The notes below the pieces were generated by a model, which saw only the letters and a program-made list of their open reading frames with translations, searched no databases and was not told the origin of the DNA. The position numbers and the translations under genes are program-made. A DNA stretch of 19,119 nucleotides. Origin: Desulfobacterales bacterium. GTDB lineage: Bacteria; Desulfobacterota; DSM-4660; Desulfatiglandales; B25-G16. Location of the stretch: NCBI GenBank assembly GCA_013375385.1, contig JABXJY010000025.1, forward strand, positions 1-19,119, written 5' to 3'. Positions 7,245 to 15,682 of the stretch are shown here, piece after piece (position 1 is the stretch's first letter; each line of letters starts with the position of its first letter).

Positions 7245-10200
7245 ATGCCCAAACGTACCGATATTCACAAGGTCATGATTATCGGTTCCGGCCCTATTAT
7301 CATCGGCCAGGCCTGTGAGTTTGACTACTCCGGTACCCAGGCCTGCAAGGCCCTTCGTTCACTTGGTTATGAGATCGTTTTGGTCAATTCCAACCCAGCA
7401 ACCATCATGACCGATCCAGGCATGGCCGATGTTACCTACATCGAGCCACTCAATGTGGAGACCATGGAGAAGATTATTGAAAAGGAGCGACCCGATGCCC
7501 TGTTGCCCAACCTTGGGGGGCAGTCAGGACTTAATCTTTCCTCGGAGTTGGCCAGAAGGGGGATCCTCAAGAAATACGGCGTCAAGATCATCGGTGTGGC
7601 AGTAGATGCCATTGAACGGGGTGAGGATCGTATCGCCTTTAAGACCACCATGGAGAGGCTGGGTATAGAGATGCCTAACAGTGCCCCTGCTTTTAGTGCT
7701 GAGGAGGCGGAAACAATCGCTCAAGAGCTTGGCTACCCGGTGGTCATCAGGCCCGCCTATACTATGGGAGGGACAGGCGGTGGTCTGGTTTATAATGTCG
7801 AAGAGCTCAGGACCGTGGCAAGTCGTGGCCTCTCGGCCAGCCTCATCGGCCAGATTCTGGTGGAGGAATCGGTGCTGGGCTGGGAGGAGCTGGAGCTTGA
7901 GGTAGTACGTGACAAAAAGAACCAGATGATCACTGTTTGTTTTATAGAGAACGTTGATGCAATGGGAGTCCACACCGGTGACTCTTACTGCACAGCACCC
8001 ATGCTTACTATAGAACCCGAATTGCAGATGCGTATGCAAGACTATTCATACAAGATCGTAGAGGCCATCCAGGTGATAGGTGGTACCAACATCCAGTTTG
8101 CCCATGATTTGAAGACCAACCGCCTGGTAGTAATCGAGATTAATCCCCGGACCTCACGTTCTTCAGCCCTTGCATCCAAGGCTACAGGCTTCCCTATTGC
8201 CCGCATCTCTACACTTCTAGCAGCTGGCATGACCCTGGACGAGATCCCCTACTGGCGAGAGGGTACCCTGGACAGGTATAGACCCTCTGGTGACTATGTA
8301 GTTGTAAAGTTTGCCAGGTGGGGCTTTGAGAAATTTGAAGGTGCCATCGACAAACTTGGTACCCAAATGAGGGCTGTTGGCGAGGTAATGAGCATCGGAA
8401 AAACCTATAAAGAGGCCTTCCAGAAGGCGATCCGCTCACTTGAGAATGGTCGTTATGGACTTGGATTTGCCAAGGATTTCTACGAGAAATCTCTAGAGGA
8501 GTTGATGGATCTGTTGACTGAGCCCTCCAGCGAGCGACAATTCATCATGTATGAGGCGCTCAGGAAGGGTGCCCCTGTAGAGGAACTCCATAATAAGACC
8601 TATATCAAACCCTGGTTCATTGAACAGATGAAAGAACTTGTCGAGCTCGAAGAAAAAATTCTCAGCTTTAAAGGGAAGGCCCTTCCTGATGATCTCTTAA
8701 TCCAGGCAAAGAGGGATGGGTTTGCGGACCGCTACCTGGCACAGCTCCTTACTATCCCTGAAAAGGACATCAGGAAGAAGCGCGCCTCTCTTGGGGTGCT
8801 CGAGGGGTGGGAACCTGTGCTGGTCAGCGGTGTAGAGAATGCAGCGTACTATTTCTCTACTTACAATGCACAAGACAAGGTGGAAAGAGAAACTGGTCGC
8901 AAGATCATGGTCTTAGGCGGTGGGCCTAACAGGATCGGTCAAGGCATAGAATTTGACTATACGTGCGTTCATGCAGCTTTTGCACTACGTGATCTCGGTT
9001 TCAAATCAATCATGGTTAACTGCAATCCTGAAACGGTCTCAACTGACTACGACACATCTGACCGACTTTACTTTGAGCCTCTAACGGTCGAGGATGTATT
9101 GAGCATATACGAAAAGGAAGGGCCAGAAGGAGTAATTGTCCAGTTTGGAGGGCAGACACCGCTCAATATCGCCAACGAGCTCGCCGAGGCCGGTGTCAGG
9201 ATAATCGGGACATCGCCGGAGAGTATTGATCTGGCCGAGGACAGGGATCGTTTCCGAAAGATGATGGCCAAACTTGGCATCCCTGAGCCAGAGTCCGGAA
9301 TGGCCAGCACACTGGACGAGGCTCTGGCTATTGCAGAAAAGATCGGATACCCTCTCATGGTCAGACCATCCTATGTGCTCGGCGGAAGAGGCATGGAGGT
9401 GGTATATGACGAGGAAATGCTCAGGCACTATGTGGCAGCCGCTGTTGGTGTTACACCTGAAAGACCAATTCTCATTGACAAGTTTCTGGAGAACGCTATC
9501 GAGGCAGAGGCTGATGCCTTGGCCGATGGCAGGCAGGCCTTCGTGCCGTCTATTATGGAACATATAGAGCTCGCCGGTATCCACTCGGGAGACTCCGCCT
9601 GCATAATTCCGCCTATCAGCATCCCAGCCGAGCATATTGATACCATCAACAACTATACGAAAAAAATCGCGGTAGAACTCAATGTAATTGGCCTCTTAAA
9701 CATACAGTATGCCATTGCTCACGATACTGTCTATATCCTTGAGGCAAACCCGCGGGCATCGCGGACTGTCCCTCTTGTCTCCAAGGTCTGCAATATATCC
9801 ATGGCCCGACTGGCTACGGAAATTATGCTCGGTAAGAGTATTGCCGATCTTAACCTGAAACAAAGAGCCATTCCCCACTTCGGGGTCAAAGAGGCGGTCT
9901 TCCCGTTTAACATGTTCCCTGAGGTTGATCCCCTCCTAGGCCCTGAAATGCGGTCCACCGGAGAGGTTCTCGGGCTTGCCAAAAGCCCCGGTCTGGCGTT
10001 TTTTAAGACTGAAGAGGCTACTCAACAGCGGCTTCCTGCTGAAGGCACTGTCTTGATTACTGTATTAGAAAAAGACAGATCGGCGGTTCCGGAAATTGCC
10101 AGACGATTCAAGAAGCTTGGCTTTAAGATCAAGGCCACTGAGGGGACCCATAAATTCTTGGCAGAACATGGGGTTGAATCGGAACATATACTCAAATTAC

Positions 10201-10478
10201 ATGAGGGGAGACCAAACATAATAGATGCCATAAAAAACGGGGAGATCCAGCTGGTTATCAATACTCCAAGTGGTAAACTGAGCAAGTACGACGATTCATA
10301 TATCCGCAAGTCTGCTGTCAAGTACAAGGTTGCCTATATCACCACTCTTGCAGCGGCCATGGCTGCTGCTCGGGGTATTGAGGCCTACCAAAGTGACCAC
10401 GGGCTTGTCAAGTCGCTTCAAGGCTACCATAGAGATATCAATCGGCCTTCGGAGGACCGAGGAGGAAACGACCAATGA
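7245..10478 (+). CDS. carB: Carbamoyl-phosphate synthase, large subunit
   Basis: Makes carbamoyl phosphate from bicarbonate, ammonia and two ATP for arginine and pyrimidine synthesis. Its 1077 residues are the normal length. The two homologous halves are both evident: the first begins KVMIIGSGPIIIGQACEFDY near residue 8, the second KIMVLGGGPNRIGQGIEFDY near residue 553. Both ATP-grasp domains are full length and an MGS-like allosteric domain occupies the last ~140 residues. The ammonia-producing small subunit CarA is not in the window; it may be elsewhere or the enzyme may use free ammonia. AAGGGAACAGGCA precedes the ATG. The stop overlaps the purF start by four bases, so translation is probably coupled. 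Confidence 0.96.
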   Translation: MPKRTDIHKVMIIGSGPIIIGQACEFDYSGTQACKALRSLGYEIVLVNSNPATIMTDPGMADVTYIEPLNVETMEKIIEKERPDALLPNLGGQSGLNLSSELARRGILKKYGVKIIGVAVDAIERGEDRIAFKTTMERLGIEMPNSAPAFSAEEAETIAQELGYPVVIRPAYTMGGTGGGLVYNVEELRTVASRGLSASLIGQILVEESVLGWEELELEVVRDKKNQMITVCFIENVDAMGVHTGDSYCTAPMLTIEPELQMRMQDYSYKIVEAIQVIGGTNIQFAHDLKTNRLVVIEINPRTSRSSALASKATGFPIARISTLLAAGMTLDEIPYWREGTLDRYRPSGDYVVVKFARWGFEKFEGAIDKLGTQMRAVGEVMSIGKTYKEAFQKAIRSLENGRYGLGFAKDFYEKSLEELMDLLTEPSSERQFIMYEALRKGAPVEELHNKTYIKPWFIEQMKELVELEEKILSFKGKALPDDLLIQAKRDGFADRYLAQLLTIPEKDIRKKRASLGVLEGWEPVLVSGVENAAYYFSTYNAQDKVERETGRKIMVLGGGPNRIGQGIEFDYTCVHAAFALRDLGFKSIMVNCNPETVSTDYDTSDRLYFEPLTVEDVLSIYEKEGPEGVIVQFGGQTPLNIANELAEAGVRIIGTSPESIDLAEDRDRFRKMMAKLGIPEPESGMASTLDEALAIAEKIGYPLMVRPSYVLGGRGMEVVYDEEMLRHYVAAAVGVTPERPILIDKFLENAIEAEADALADGRQAFVPSIMEHIELAGIHSGDSACIIPPISIPAEHIDTINNYTKKIAVELNVIGLLNIQYAIAHDTVYILEANPRASRTVPLVSKVCNISMARLATEIMLGKSIADLNLKQRAIPHFGVKEAVFPFNMFPEVDPLLGPEMRSTGEVLGLAKSPGLAFFKTEEATQQRLPAEGTVLITVLEKDRSAVPEIARRFKKLGFKIKATEGTHKFLAEHGVESEHILKLHEGRPNIIDAIKNGEIQLVINTPSGKLSKYDDSYIRKSAVKYKVAYITTLAAAMAAARGIEAYQSDHGLVKSLQGYHRDINRPSEDRGGNDQ

Positions 10479-11866
10479 AATCAATAGGTGATAACTGCGG
10501 TGTATTTGGTATCGTTAAAGAGACGGACTGTGTTGAAGATATCTATAGGGGTCTTGACTTCCTTCAACACAGAGGTCAGCAGTTCTGTGGTATTGCAACT
10601 TGCGATGGAGGAAGAATATACCTGATAACCCATTATGGTCAGGTAGGAAATACCTTCACCCCTCATGAATTGGAGAACTTTAAAGGCAACATGGGTATCG
10701 GCCACGTAAGCCTCAAAGAAAGACAGCCCATGATGTGGCAGGGGGCTGTTGGTGAGATAGCGGTTGCCTTTAGCGGTAATATCATAAATAGCGAGGCCCT
10801 TCTAACAGAGATGAAGGATAGGGGAGAGGCCTTCTATCATGGTTTGGATATTGAAATCATCTCCAAGCTCATCATGCAAGAGAAGAATGTAGTATCTGGG
10901 GTTTCTATGCTGGCAGAAAAGATAAAAGGCTCCTACTCCCTTGTTGTTCTGACACAAGATGGGATATATGCTGCCAGAGATGTCTATGGATTTAGACCTC
11001 TCATGCTGGGAGAGGGACGTGGTAGCTTTGTCGTTAGTTCCGAGTCGAGAGCAGTCCAGAGTATGGGGATAAATCGGTCTCGAGACGTGAGGCCAGGGGA
11101 GATTGTCCTTATCACCAAAGAGGGATTCGATACCAAGCAACAATTAAAGAGCCCACGGAGAGCCCACTGCGCCTTTGAATGGGCATACACGGCCAGCATG
11201 GATAGCAAGATTGAGGGACTCTATGTTCAAGAGGCCAGAAACAATCTAGGAAGGGCCCTGGCCGAAAGAGACATTGCGGAAGGCGGCGTTCAGGCTGATC
11301 TTGTGGCCCCGGTGCCACTGTCAGGTATCGGACACGCCCTGGGATATCACATGATTTCTGGATTACCCTACCAGGAGGTCTTTCTCTATAACCGGTATGC
11401 CGATCGAAGCTATACCCAGTTAACCCAGGAGGATCGGGATAGGGTGGCCAAGAAGAAGCTCTCTGTTCTGGAATATGCAATTAGGGATAAGAGGATTGTG
11501 CTTTGCGATGATTCCATTGTGCGGGGTACCCAGATCAAGGAGAAGGTGAGAGAACTGAAGAATACCGGGGCTAAAGAGGTCCATGTACGAATCGCCTGCC
11601 CACCCTTGATGTATCCCTGCAATTTCGGTATATCAACCAGGACCCATGAAGAACTCTTGGCCAGAAGATTTCTTGCCAACGGAAATATCACCTCGTTGGA
11701 TCAGTTTACGGCCCTGGAGATCTGGGTTGCGGAAAAGATCGGTGCTGATTCTGTAAAGTACAACAGCCTCGAGGCCTTTGTTGAGGCATTGAAGATACCC
11801 AAGGCGAGTCTATGCTTGAAATGCTGGGATGGAAATGGGCCAATGGGGTCAGGTCTTGACATTTGA
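10475..11866 (+). CDS. purF: PurF-like amidophosphoribosyltransferase with altered glutaminase site
   Basis: Commits PRPP to purine synthesis by forming phosphoribosylamine. The 463 residues start with a 7-residue leader before Cys8, the expected N-terminal nucleophile after processing (CGVFGI). The PRPP site is intact (CDDSIVRGT, 344-352). All four Cys equivalent to the Bacillus-type 4Fe-4S ligands are present: 232, 382, 447 and 450. The glutaminase half is unusual: where the family has GHVRYxT and a glycine-rich loop, this has GHVSLKERQP (76-85), about eight residues shorter and without the glutamine-binding Arg; HNGN is FSGN (99-102), losing the oxyanion Asn. The final codons (GSGLDI) and the stop lie in an inserted repeat. 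GGAGGAAAC precedes the ATG, which overlaps carB. Confidence 0.85.
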   Translation: MKSIGDNCGVFGIVKETDCVEDIYRGLDFLQHRGQQFCGIATCDGGRIYLITHYGQVGNTFTPHELENFKGNMGIGHVSLKERQPMMWQGAVGEIAVAFSGNIINSEALLTEMKDRGEAFYHGLDIEIISKLIMQEKNVVSGVSMLAEKIKGSYSLVVLTQDGIYAARDVYGFRPLMLGEGRGSFVVSSESRAVQSMGINRSRDVRPGEIVLITKEGFDTKQQLKSPRRAHCAFEWAYTASMDSKIEGLYVQEARNNLGRALAERDIAEGGVQADLVAPVPLSGIGHALGYHMISGLPYQEVFLYNRYADRSYTQLTQEDRDRVAKKKLSVLEYAIRDKRIVLCDDSIVRGTQIKEKVRELKNTGAKEVHVRIACPPLMYPCNFGISTRTHEELLARRFLANGNITSLDQFTALEIWVAEKIGADSVKYNSLEAFVEALKIPKASLCLKCWDGNGPMGSGLDI

Positions 11867-11934
11867 CAAAATGGAACATTTGGTGACAGGCTATTAACTC
11901 ATGGGAATTGTGTCAAATGTCAAGACCTGACCCC
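11845..11934. repeat. REP-like element: perfect 24-bp inverted repeat between purF and nadE
   Basis: The left arm (11845-11868, starting GGGGTCAGGTCTTGAC) is the exact reverse complement of the right arm (11911-11934, ending AAGACCTGACCCC), separated by 42 bases. The left arm contains the purF stop codon, and the right arm ends nine bases before the nadE ATG. Paired palindromes starting GGGGTCAGGTCTTGACATTT resemble the REP-type repeats mobilised by REP-associated tyrosine transposases; that family link is from general recognition. There is no T tract, so it is not a typical terminator. Confidence 0.85.
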
Positions 11935-11943
11935 TAATAAGAG

Positions 11944-13584
11944 ATGAAAATCGCACTAGCCCAGATTAATCCAACCATTGGAGACTTTGACGGCAACACT
12001 GAGAAGATTATGGCCGCGGCAGAAAGGGCCAGAGGTCTTTCCTGTGATCTCGTTGTCTTTTCAGAGCTTGTCATCTCAGGTTATCCGCCACGGGATTTTC
12101 TGGAAAGGAAAGACTTTGTTGAGACTAACCTGAAACATCTACAGAAGCTGGTTACATCTATAAAGGGGATTGGTGTAATATGTGGGTTTGTGGATAAGAA
12201 TCCAGAGAAAGAGGGCAATCCCCTCTATAACTCGGCTGTACTCTTTGATAAAGGGAAAATCCTCCACCAGACCCACAAGAGACTTCTTCCCGCCTATGAC
12301 GTGTTTGACGAGAGGAGGTATTTTGAACCAGGAACAGAGTGTTCTTCTTTTTTGTATGAGGACTGCAGGATAGGCATTACCGTCTGTGAAGACATCTGGA
12401 ATGACAAAGACTTCTTCTCAAGACAGCTCTATCCAGTTGATCCGGTAGAAAGGGTGATCAAGGAAGGAGCTGATCTCCTCGTCAATATCGCGGCATCTCC
12501 TTATTATGTGGGCAAAAGGGAATTCAAATGGGATATGTTTGGCGGTATTGCCAAAAAATATGAGCTCCCTCTCCTCTACGTCAATCAAGTTGGTGGCAAT
12601 GACAGTGTGCTTTTTGATGGCATCAGTCTCGCCTTTGACTCTAAAGGCAAGATGACCGCGAGGGCTCGAGACTTTGAAGAGGACGTGGTGACCTTCGACA
12701 CCGATAGCCAAAAAGGCGACATGCACCCGATTTCCGAATCGGACACCCAATCCATCCTCAATGCTCTCATAATTGGCACCAGAGACTATGTTCGGAAATG
12801 TGGGTTTTCCAAGGCTGTGGTGGGGTTGAGCGGCGGCATTGACTCAGCCCTCACAGCATGTATTGCAACACGGGCCCTTGGAAAGGAAAACGTTATCGTT
12901 ATTTTTATGCCCTCTCAATATACCTCTAAAGAAAACCTTGAAGACACCAGAGAATTGGCAGCTAATCTGGGCATTAAGCTCCTTAATGTGCCCATTGAAG
13001 AGATATTCAAGAAATATCTTCAAGAGCTCTCCCCTCTCTTTGAAGATGTGGAGACAGAGGTCACGGGTCAAAATATCCAGGCCAGGATCCGGCAAATAAT
13101 CCTCATGGCCCTGAGCAACAAGTTTGGTTACCTCCTTCTTTCAACGGGTAATAAATCGGAACTGGCGGTGGGCTACTGTACCCTGTATGGAGATATGAGC
13201 GGTGGGCTGGCCGTTATCTCTGATGTTCCAAAAACGACCGTGTACCAAATCGCACGTTTCATAAACAGAGACAATGAAATGATTCCCGAACGAATTATTC
13301 AAAAATCCCCATCCGCTGAACTCAAGCCTGACCAATTAGACCAAGATGACTTGCCTCCCTATGAGATTTTAGATGGTATCCTGAAGGCGTATATCGAAGA
13401 AAACAAGGCAGCAGAAGAGATTATGGAGACGGGATTTGAACCATCAGTGGTCAGGGATATTATCAGGCGGGTTGATCGCAATGAATACAAGAGACACCAA
13501 TCCCCTCCGGGGTTGAAGGTGACCACGAAGTCCTTTGGGTACGGCAGGAGATATCCGATCGCCCAACGATACCGATCTCCATAG
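11944..13584 (+). CDS. nadE: Glutamine-dependent NAD+ synthetase
   Basis: Amidates nicotinic acid adenine dinucleotide to NAD using ATP and glutamine. The 546 residues have the expected two parts. An N-terminal nitrilase-type glutaminase carries the triad Glu41, Lys112 and Cys148 (VCEDIW). A C-terminal ATP-pyrophosphatase domain carries SGGIDSA at 296-302 and ends with the typical KSFGYGRRYPIAQ. Unlike PurF in this window, its glutaminase looks complete. The ATG at 11944 has only a weak site (AATAAGAG directly before it), apparently because a REP-like repeat occupies the place where a ribosome site should be. A diverged second copy of its last ~280 bases lies at 15062-15345. Confidence 0.95.
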   Translation: MKIALAQINPTIGDFDGNTEKIMAAAERARGLSCDLVVFSELVISGYPPRDFLERKDFVETNLKHLQKLVTSIKGIGVICGFVDKNPEKEGNPLYNSAVLFDKGKILHQTHKRLLPAYDVFDERRYFEPGTECSSFLYEDCRIGITVCEDIWNDKDFFSRQLYPVDPVERVIKEGADLLVNIAASPYYVGKREFKWDMFGGIAKKYELPLLYVNQVGGNDSVLFDGISLAFDSKGKMTARARDFEEDVVTFDTDSQKGDMHPISESDTQSILNALIIGTRDYVRKCGFSKAVVGLSGGIDSALTACIATRALGKENVIVIFMPSQYTSKENLEDTRELAANLGIKLLNVPIEEIFKKYLQELSPLFEDVETEVTGQNIQARIRQIILMALSNKFGYLLLSTGNKSELAVGYCTLYGDMSGGLAVISDVPKTTVYQIARFINRDNEMIPERIIQKSPSAELKPDQLDQDDLPPYEILDGILKAYIEENKAAEEIMETGFEPSVVRDIIRRVDRNEYKRHQSPPGLKVTTKSFGYGRRYPIAQRYRSP

Positions 13585-13590
13585 AATTCA

Positions 13591-13667
13591 TAAGAGGACA
13601 TGATCGTACAGCCGCCATGGAGACTTTGAAAGCCATTATCGCATTGGGGTACAGTATTGAGAGGTAA
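13591..13667 (+). pseudogene. Remnant of an ATP-grasp-like gene, copy 1
   Basis: Just after nadE an open frame reads RTAAMETLKAIIALGYSIER then a stop (13605-13667). Its first 48 bases (13605-13652) match 14947-14994 at 38 of 48 positions, with most differences silent, so both come from one real coding sequence. The style is that of the start of D-alanine-D-alanine-ligase-like ATP-grasp proteins, but with so little sequence this is only a suggestion. Confidence 0.4.
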
Positions 13668-13712
13668 AAGGGCAGGCCGATATGTATTTGTGCTTGACAT
13701 TTAGACGGCTGA

Positions 13713-14876
13713 ATGGTAAATATGATTCCCATGATTGAGCGCCCTTTCTGGATACAACGTATTTACCAGGCATGGGAAAAGCGGCCGATTGTATGGCTAT
13801 CAGGGGTTCGCCGGGCAGGGAAAACAACCTTAGCCCAAATGTTTCCCAGAGCAGCCTATCAAAATTGCGATCTGCCATCGGTGGGACGCCAATTATTCGA
13901 TCCGGAATCTTTCTATGACAGCCTCGATAAAGGGACCATCGTTATCTTTGACGAGATCCACCGCTTAGAGGACCCAAGCCGTCTGTTGAAAATTGCTGCA
14001 GATGCCTATCCTCACCTGAAAGTGCTCGCAACAGGCTCTTCCACGTTGGCGGCCACAAAAAAATTTCGCGATAGTCTGACCGGGCGAAAGCACATGATCT
14101 ATCTGTCGCCAGTACTCTGGAGTGAATGCACAGGTAACTTCAATATAAAAGAACTGCATCGTCGATTACTGCATGGAGGGCTACCGGAACCCTTGCTGTC
14201 AGAGACGAAAGATGCGGCCTTTTTTTCGGAATGGATGGATAGCTTCTATGCCCGGGACATTCAGGAGCTTTTCGGCATCCGCAACAGGACCGGTTTTATG
14301 AAATTACTGCATTTGTTGTTACGACAAAGCGGAAGTCTCATAGATTATACCAATCTGGCTAGATTAAGCGATCTAAGCCGGCATACTGTTAAAGCTCATA
14401 TTGAAGCCATGAGTATTGCCCATGCGGTATTCCTGCTTCCTCCATTCCAGGGAGGGGGACGGCGTGAAATCACGCGCAGACCTAAGTGCTATTCGTTTGA
14501 CACAGGTTTTGTCACGTTTGTGAAAGGTTGGGACAGTATTCGGGAGGATGACCGCGGTCTTTTGTGGGAACACCTGGTACTCGATATCCTGCGCACAGTC
14601 GTTGATGATCATAACTTGCTTTACTGGAGAGACAAATCCGGACGGGAAGTGGATTTTGTAATCAAAGGCGGTCGGGAACGAGTAGATGCCATTGAATGCA
14701 AAGTCAATCCCGATCATTTTGACCCTGCTCATCTTGCTGTTTTCCGGTCTCTATATTCTGAAGGAAGGAATTACGTGTTAAGTCCCAATGTGAAGTCCTC
14801 TTATCAGCGGCGTTATGGGAAGCTGAAGGTGGACTTCATTTCTATCAACCAGATTATCGAGTTGAAGCGGCCATGA
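13713..14876 (+). CDS. AAA ATPase with DUF4143 C-terminal domain
   Basis: A 387-residue member of the AAA_14/DUF4143 ATPases, common in variable genome regions and of unknown cellular role. Walker A is GVRRAGKTT at 31-39, Walker B is IVIFDEIH with Asp80 and Glu81, and LATGSST is the sensor 1 strand. The C-terminal part has EVDFVIK (Glu312, Asp314) and ECK (328-330), the pattern of a restriction-like PD-(D/E)xK fold. Family members usually begin MIERPFW, which here is the ATG at 13731; ATGs at 13713 and 13722 are in frame, and none has a clear ribosome site. TTGACA at 13694-13699 could be a -35 box but its -10 is poor. The gene lies between remnants of another gene and a duplicated nadE end, so it is probably an acquired insertion. 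Confidence 0.85.
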   Translation: MVNMIPMIERPFWIQRIYQAWEKRPIVWLSGVRRAGKTTLAQMFPRAAYQNCDLPSVGRQLFDPESFYDSLDKGTIVIFDEIHRLEDPSRLLKIAADAYPHLKVLATGSSTLAATKKFRDSLTGRKHMIYLSPVLWSECTGNFNIKELHRRLLHGGLPEPLLSETKDAAFFSEWMDSFYARDIQELFGIRNRTGFMKLLHLLLRQSGSLIDYTNLARLSDLSRHTVKAHIEAMSIAHAVFLLPPFQGGGRREITRRPKCYSFDTGFVTFVKGWDSIREDDRGLLWEHLVLDILRTVVDDHNLLYWRDKSGREVDFVIKGGRERVDAIECKVNPDHFDPAHLAVFRSLYSEGRNYVLSPNVKSSYQRRYGKLKVDFISINQIIELKRP

Positions 14877-14880
14877 TAAT

Positions 14881-15045
14881 TGGGCAAAGAAACACCGAGA
14901 CCTCATCCTTTATAATGAACCGTCCAATTCCGAGAAAGAATACGACCGTAAAGCCGCCATGGAGACGCTAAAGGCAATCGTGGCATTGAGGTACGGAGGG
15001 ATTAGGGGACAATCCTATATTGTCAACTTAATCTTGATATTCTGA
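14881..15045 (+). pseudogene. Remnant of an ATP-grasp-like gene, copy 2
   Basis: An open frame without a good start reads KKHRDLILYNEPSNSEKEYD and then RKAAMETLKAIVALRY, before running into a palindrome and a stop at 15043. It matches the remnant at 13605-13652 (13 of 16 residues) and keeps more of the N-terminus. DLILYNEP followed by an acidic stretch and METLKAIVAL resembles the first strand and helix of D-Ala-D-Ala-ligase-like proteins. That identity is tentative; that it is a broken coding sequence is better supported. Confidence 0.45.
15000..15033. repeat. Imperfect palindrome at the junction before the second nadE end
   Basis: GATTA (15000-15004) and GACAAT (15008-15013) pair with ATTGTC (15019-15024) and TAATC (15029-15033) around a five-base loop. 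It is a REP-like hairpin unlike the one after purF, and it sits exactly where the broken coding sequence stops, about 20 bases before the second nadE copy begins. Confidence 0.5.
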
Positions 15046-15048
15046 AAT

Positions 15049-15345
15049 GAAAGAGTTATAAAAAAAGCCCCATCGGCCGAGCTCAAGCCTGACCAATTAG
15101 ACCAAGATGACTTGCCCTCTTATGAGGTTCTGGATGGTATCCTCAAGGCGTATATCGAAGAAAACAAGGCAGCAGAAGAGATTATGGAGATGGGATTTGA
15201 ACCATGTATCGTGAAGGACATTATCATACGAGTTGATCGCAATGAATACAAGAGACACCAATCCCCTCCTGGGCTAAAGGTAACCACAAAGTCCTTCGGT
15301 TACGGAAGAAGGTATCCTATAGCCCAAAAGCATCTGCCTATATAA
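15049..15345 (+). pseudogene. Displaced second copy of the nadE 3' end
   Basis: From about 15062 to the stop at 15343-15345 this repeats nadE 13301-13584 at a constant offset of 1761 bases, with no insertion or deletion and stop codons at the same place. Perfect runs include 15082-15116, 15145-15190 and 15232-15269 (35, 46 and 38 bases). Many differences are silent, so this copy was under selection in a working gene until recently. It holds only the last ~95 residues of the synthetase domain, without the ATP loop, and cannot be active. An internal ATG at 15112 would give 77 residues, with no clear ribosome site. Confidence 0.85.
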
Positions 15346-15573
15346 GAATGACAGAGCAACCCCTTGGCCTCCTTTCAAGTGTCCTGGCCTTTTTGGCACA
15401 AAACTCTGGAATAAAACTGAAGTTATCTTTTTCAAGGGATTTTCCTGAAATGTCTGATAAACAGACCTGCTCTGGCCATCTTTCTTAAATGAACCACAGT
15501 GTTTCAGGACTTGGACAGTGGAGAGAGTCAGACAGGCGATTCGACAAAAGAACTTTACCAAGTGGGCCCTATT
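15346..15573. other. Non-coding stretch after the nadE remnant
   Basis: No gene, convincing promoter or terminator is seen. It is probably the sequence that originally separated nadE from glnA. I looked for a sigma-54 site ahead of glnA and found none with correct GG-N10-GC spacing. Confidence 0.4.
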
Positions 15574-15654
15574 ATGTTAGGCGTATATATAGGTATTATG
15601 TGGGGGTTAATCATCCTTGCCACCCAACTGGTAAGGCTGATTGAGAGATTATAG
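15574..15654 (+). CDS. Possible 26-residue membrane peptide before glnA
   Basis: A short frame starting MLGVYIGIMWGLIILATQ and ending in VRLIERL has one strongly hydrophobic stretch and a basic tail, the shape of a single-pass membrane peptide. It ends 28 bp before the glnA start. The upstream site (AGTGGG) is weak and nothing is recognised by homology. It may be chance, an upstream leader peptide, or the end of a lost membrane gene. Confidence 0.25.
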   Translation: MLGVYIGIMWGLIILATQLVRLIERL

Positions 15655-15682
15655 AAAGGCTTTATTTGAAGTGGAGGGATGC

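Noticed and set aside
11845..11934. Inverted repeat after purF as an ordinary terminator
   Set aside because: The loop is 42 bases and no T tract follows; perfect long arms fit a mobile palindrome better.
15641..15682. Upstream TTG start for glnA
   Set aside because: The added residues are not family-like and the ATG at 15683 has a good GGAGG site at proper spacing.
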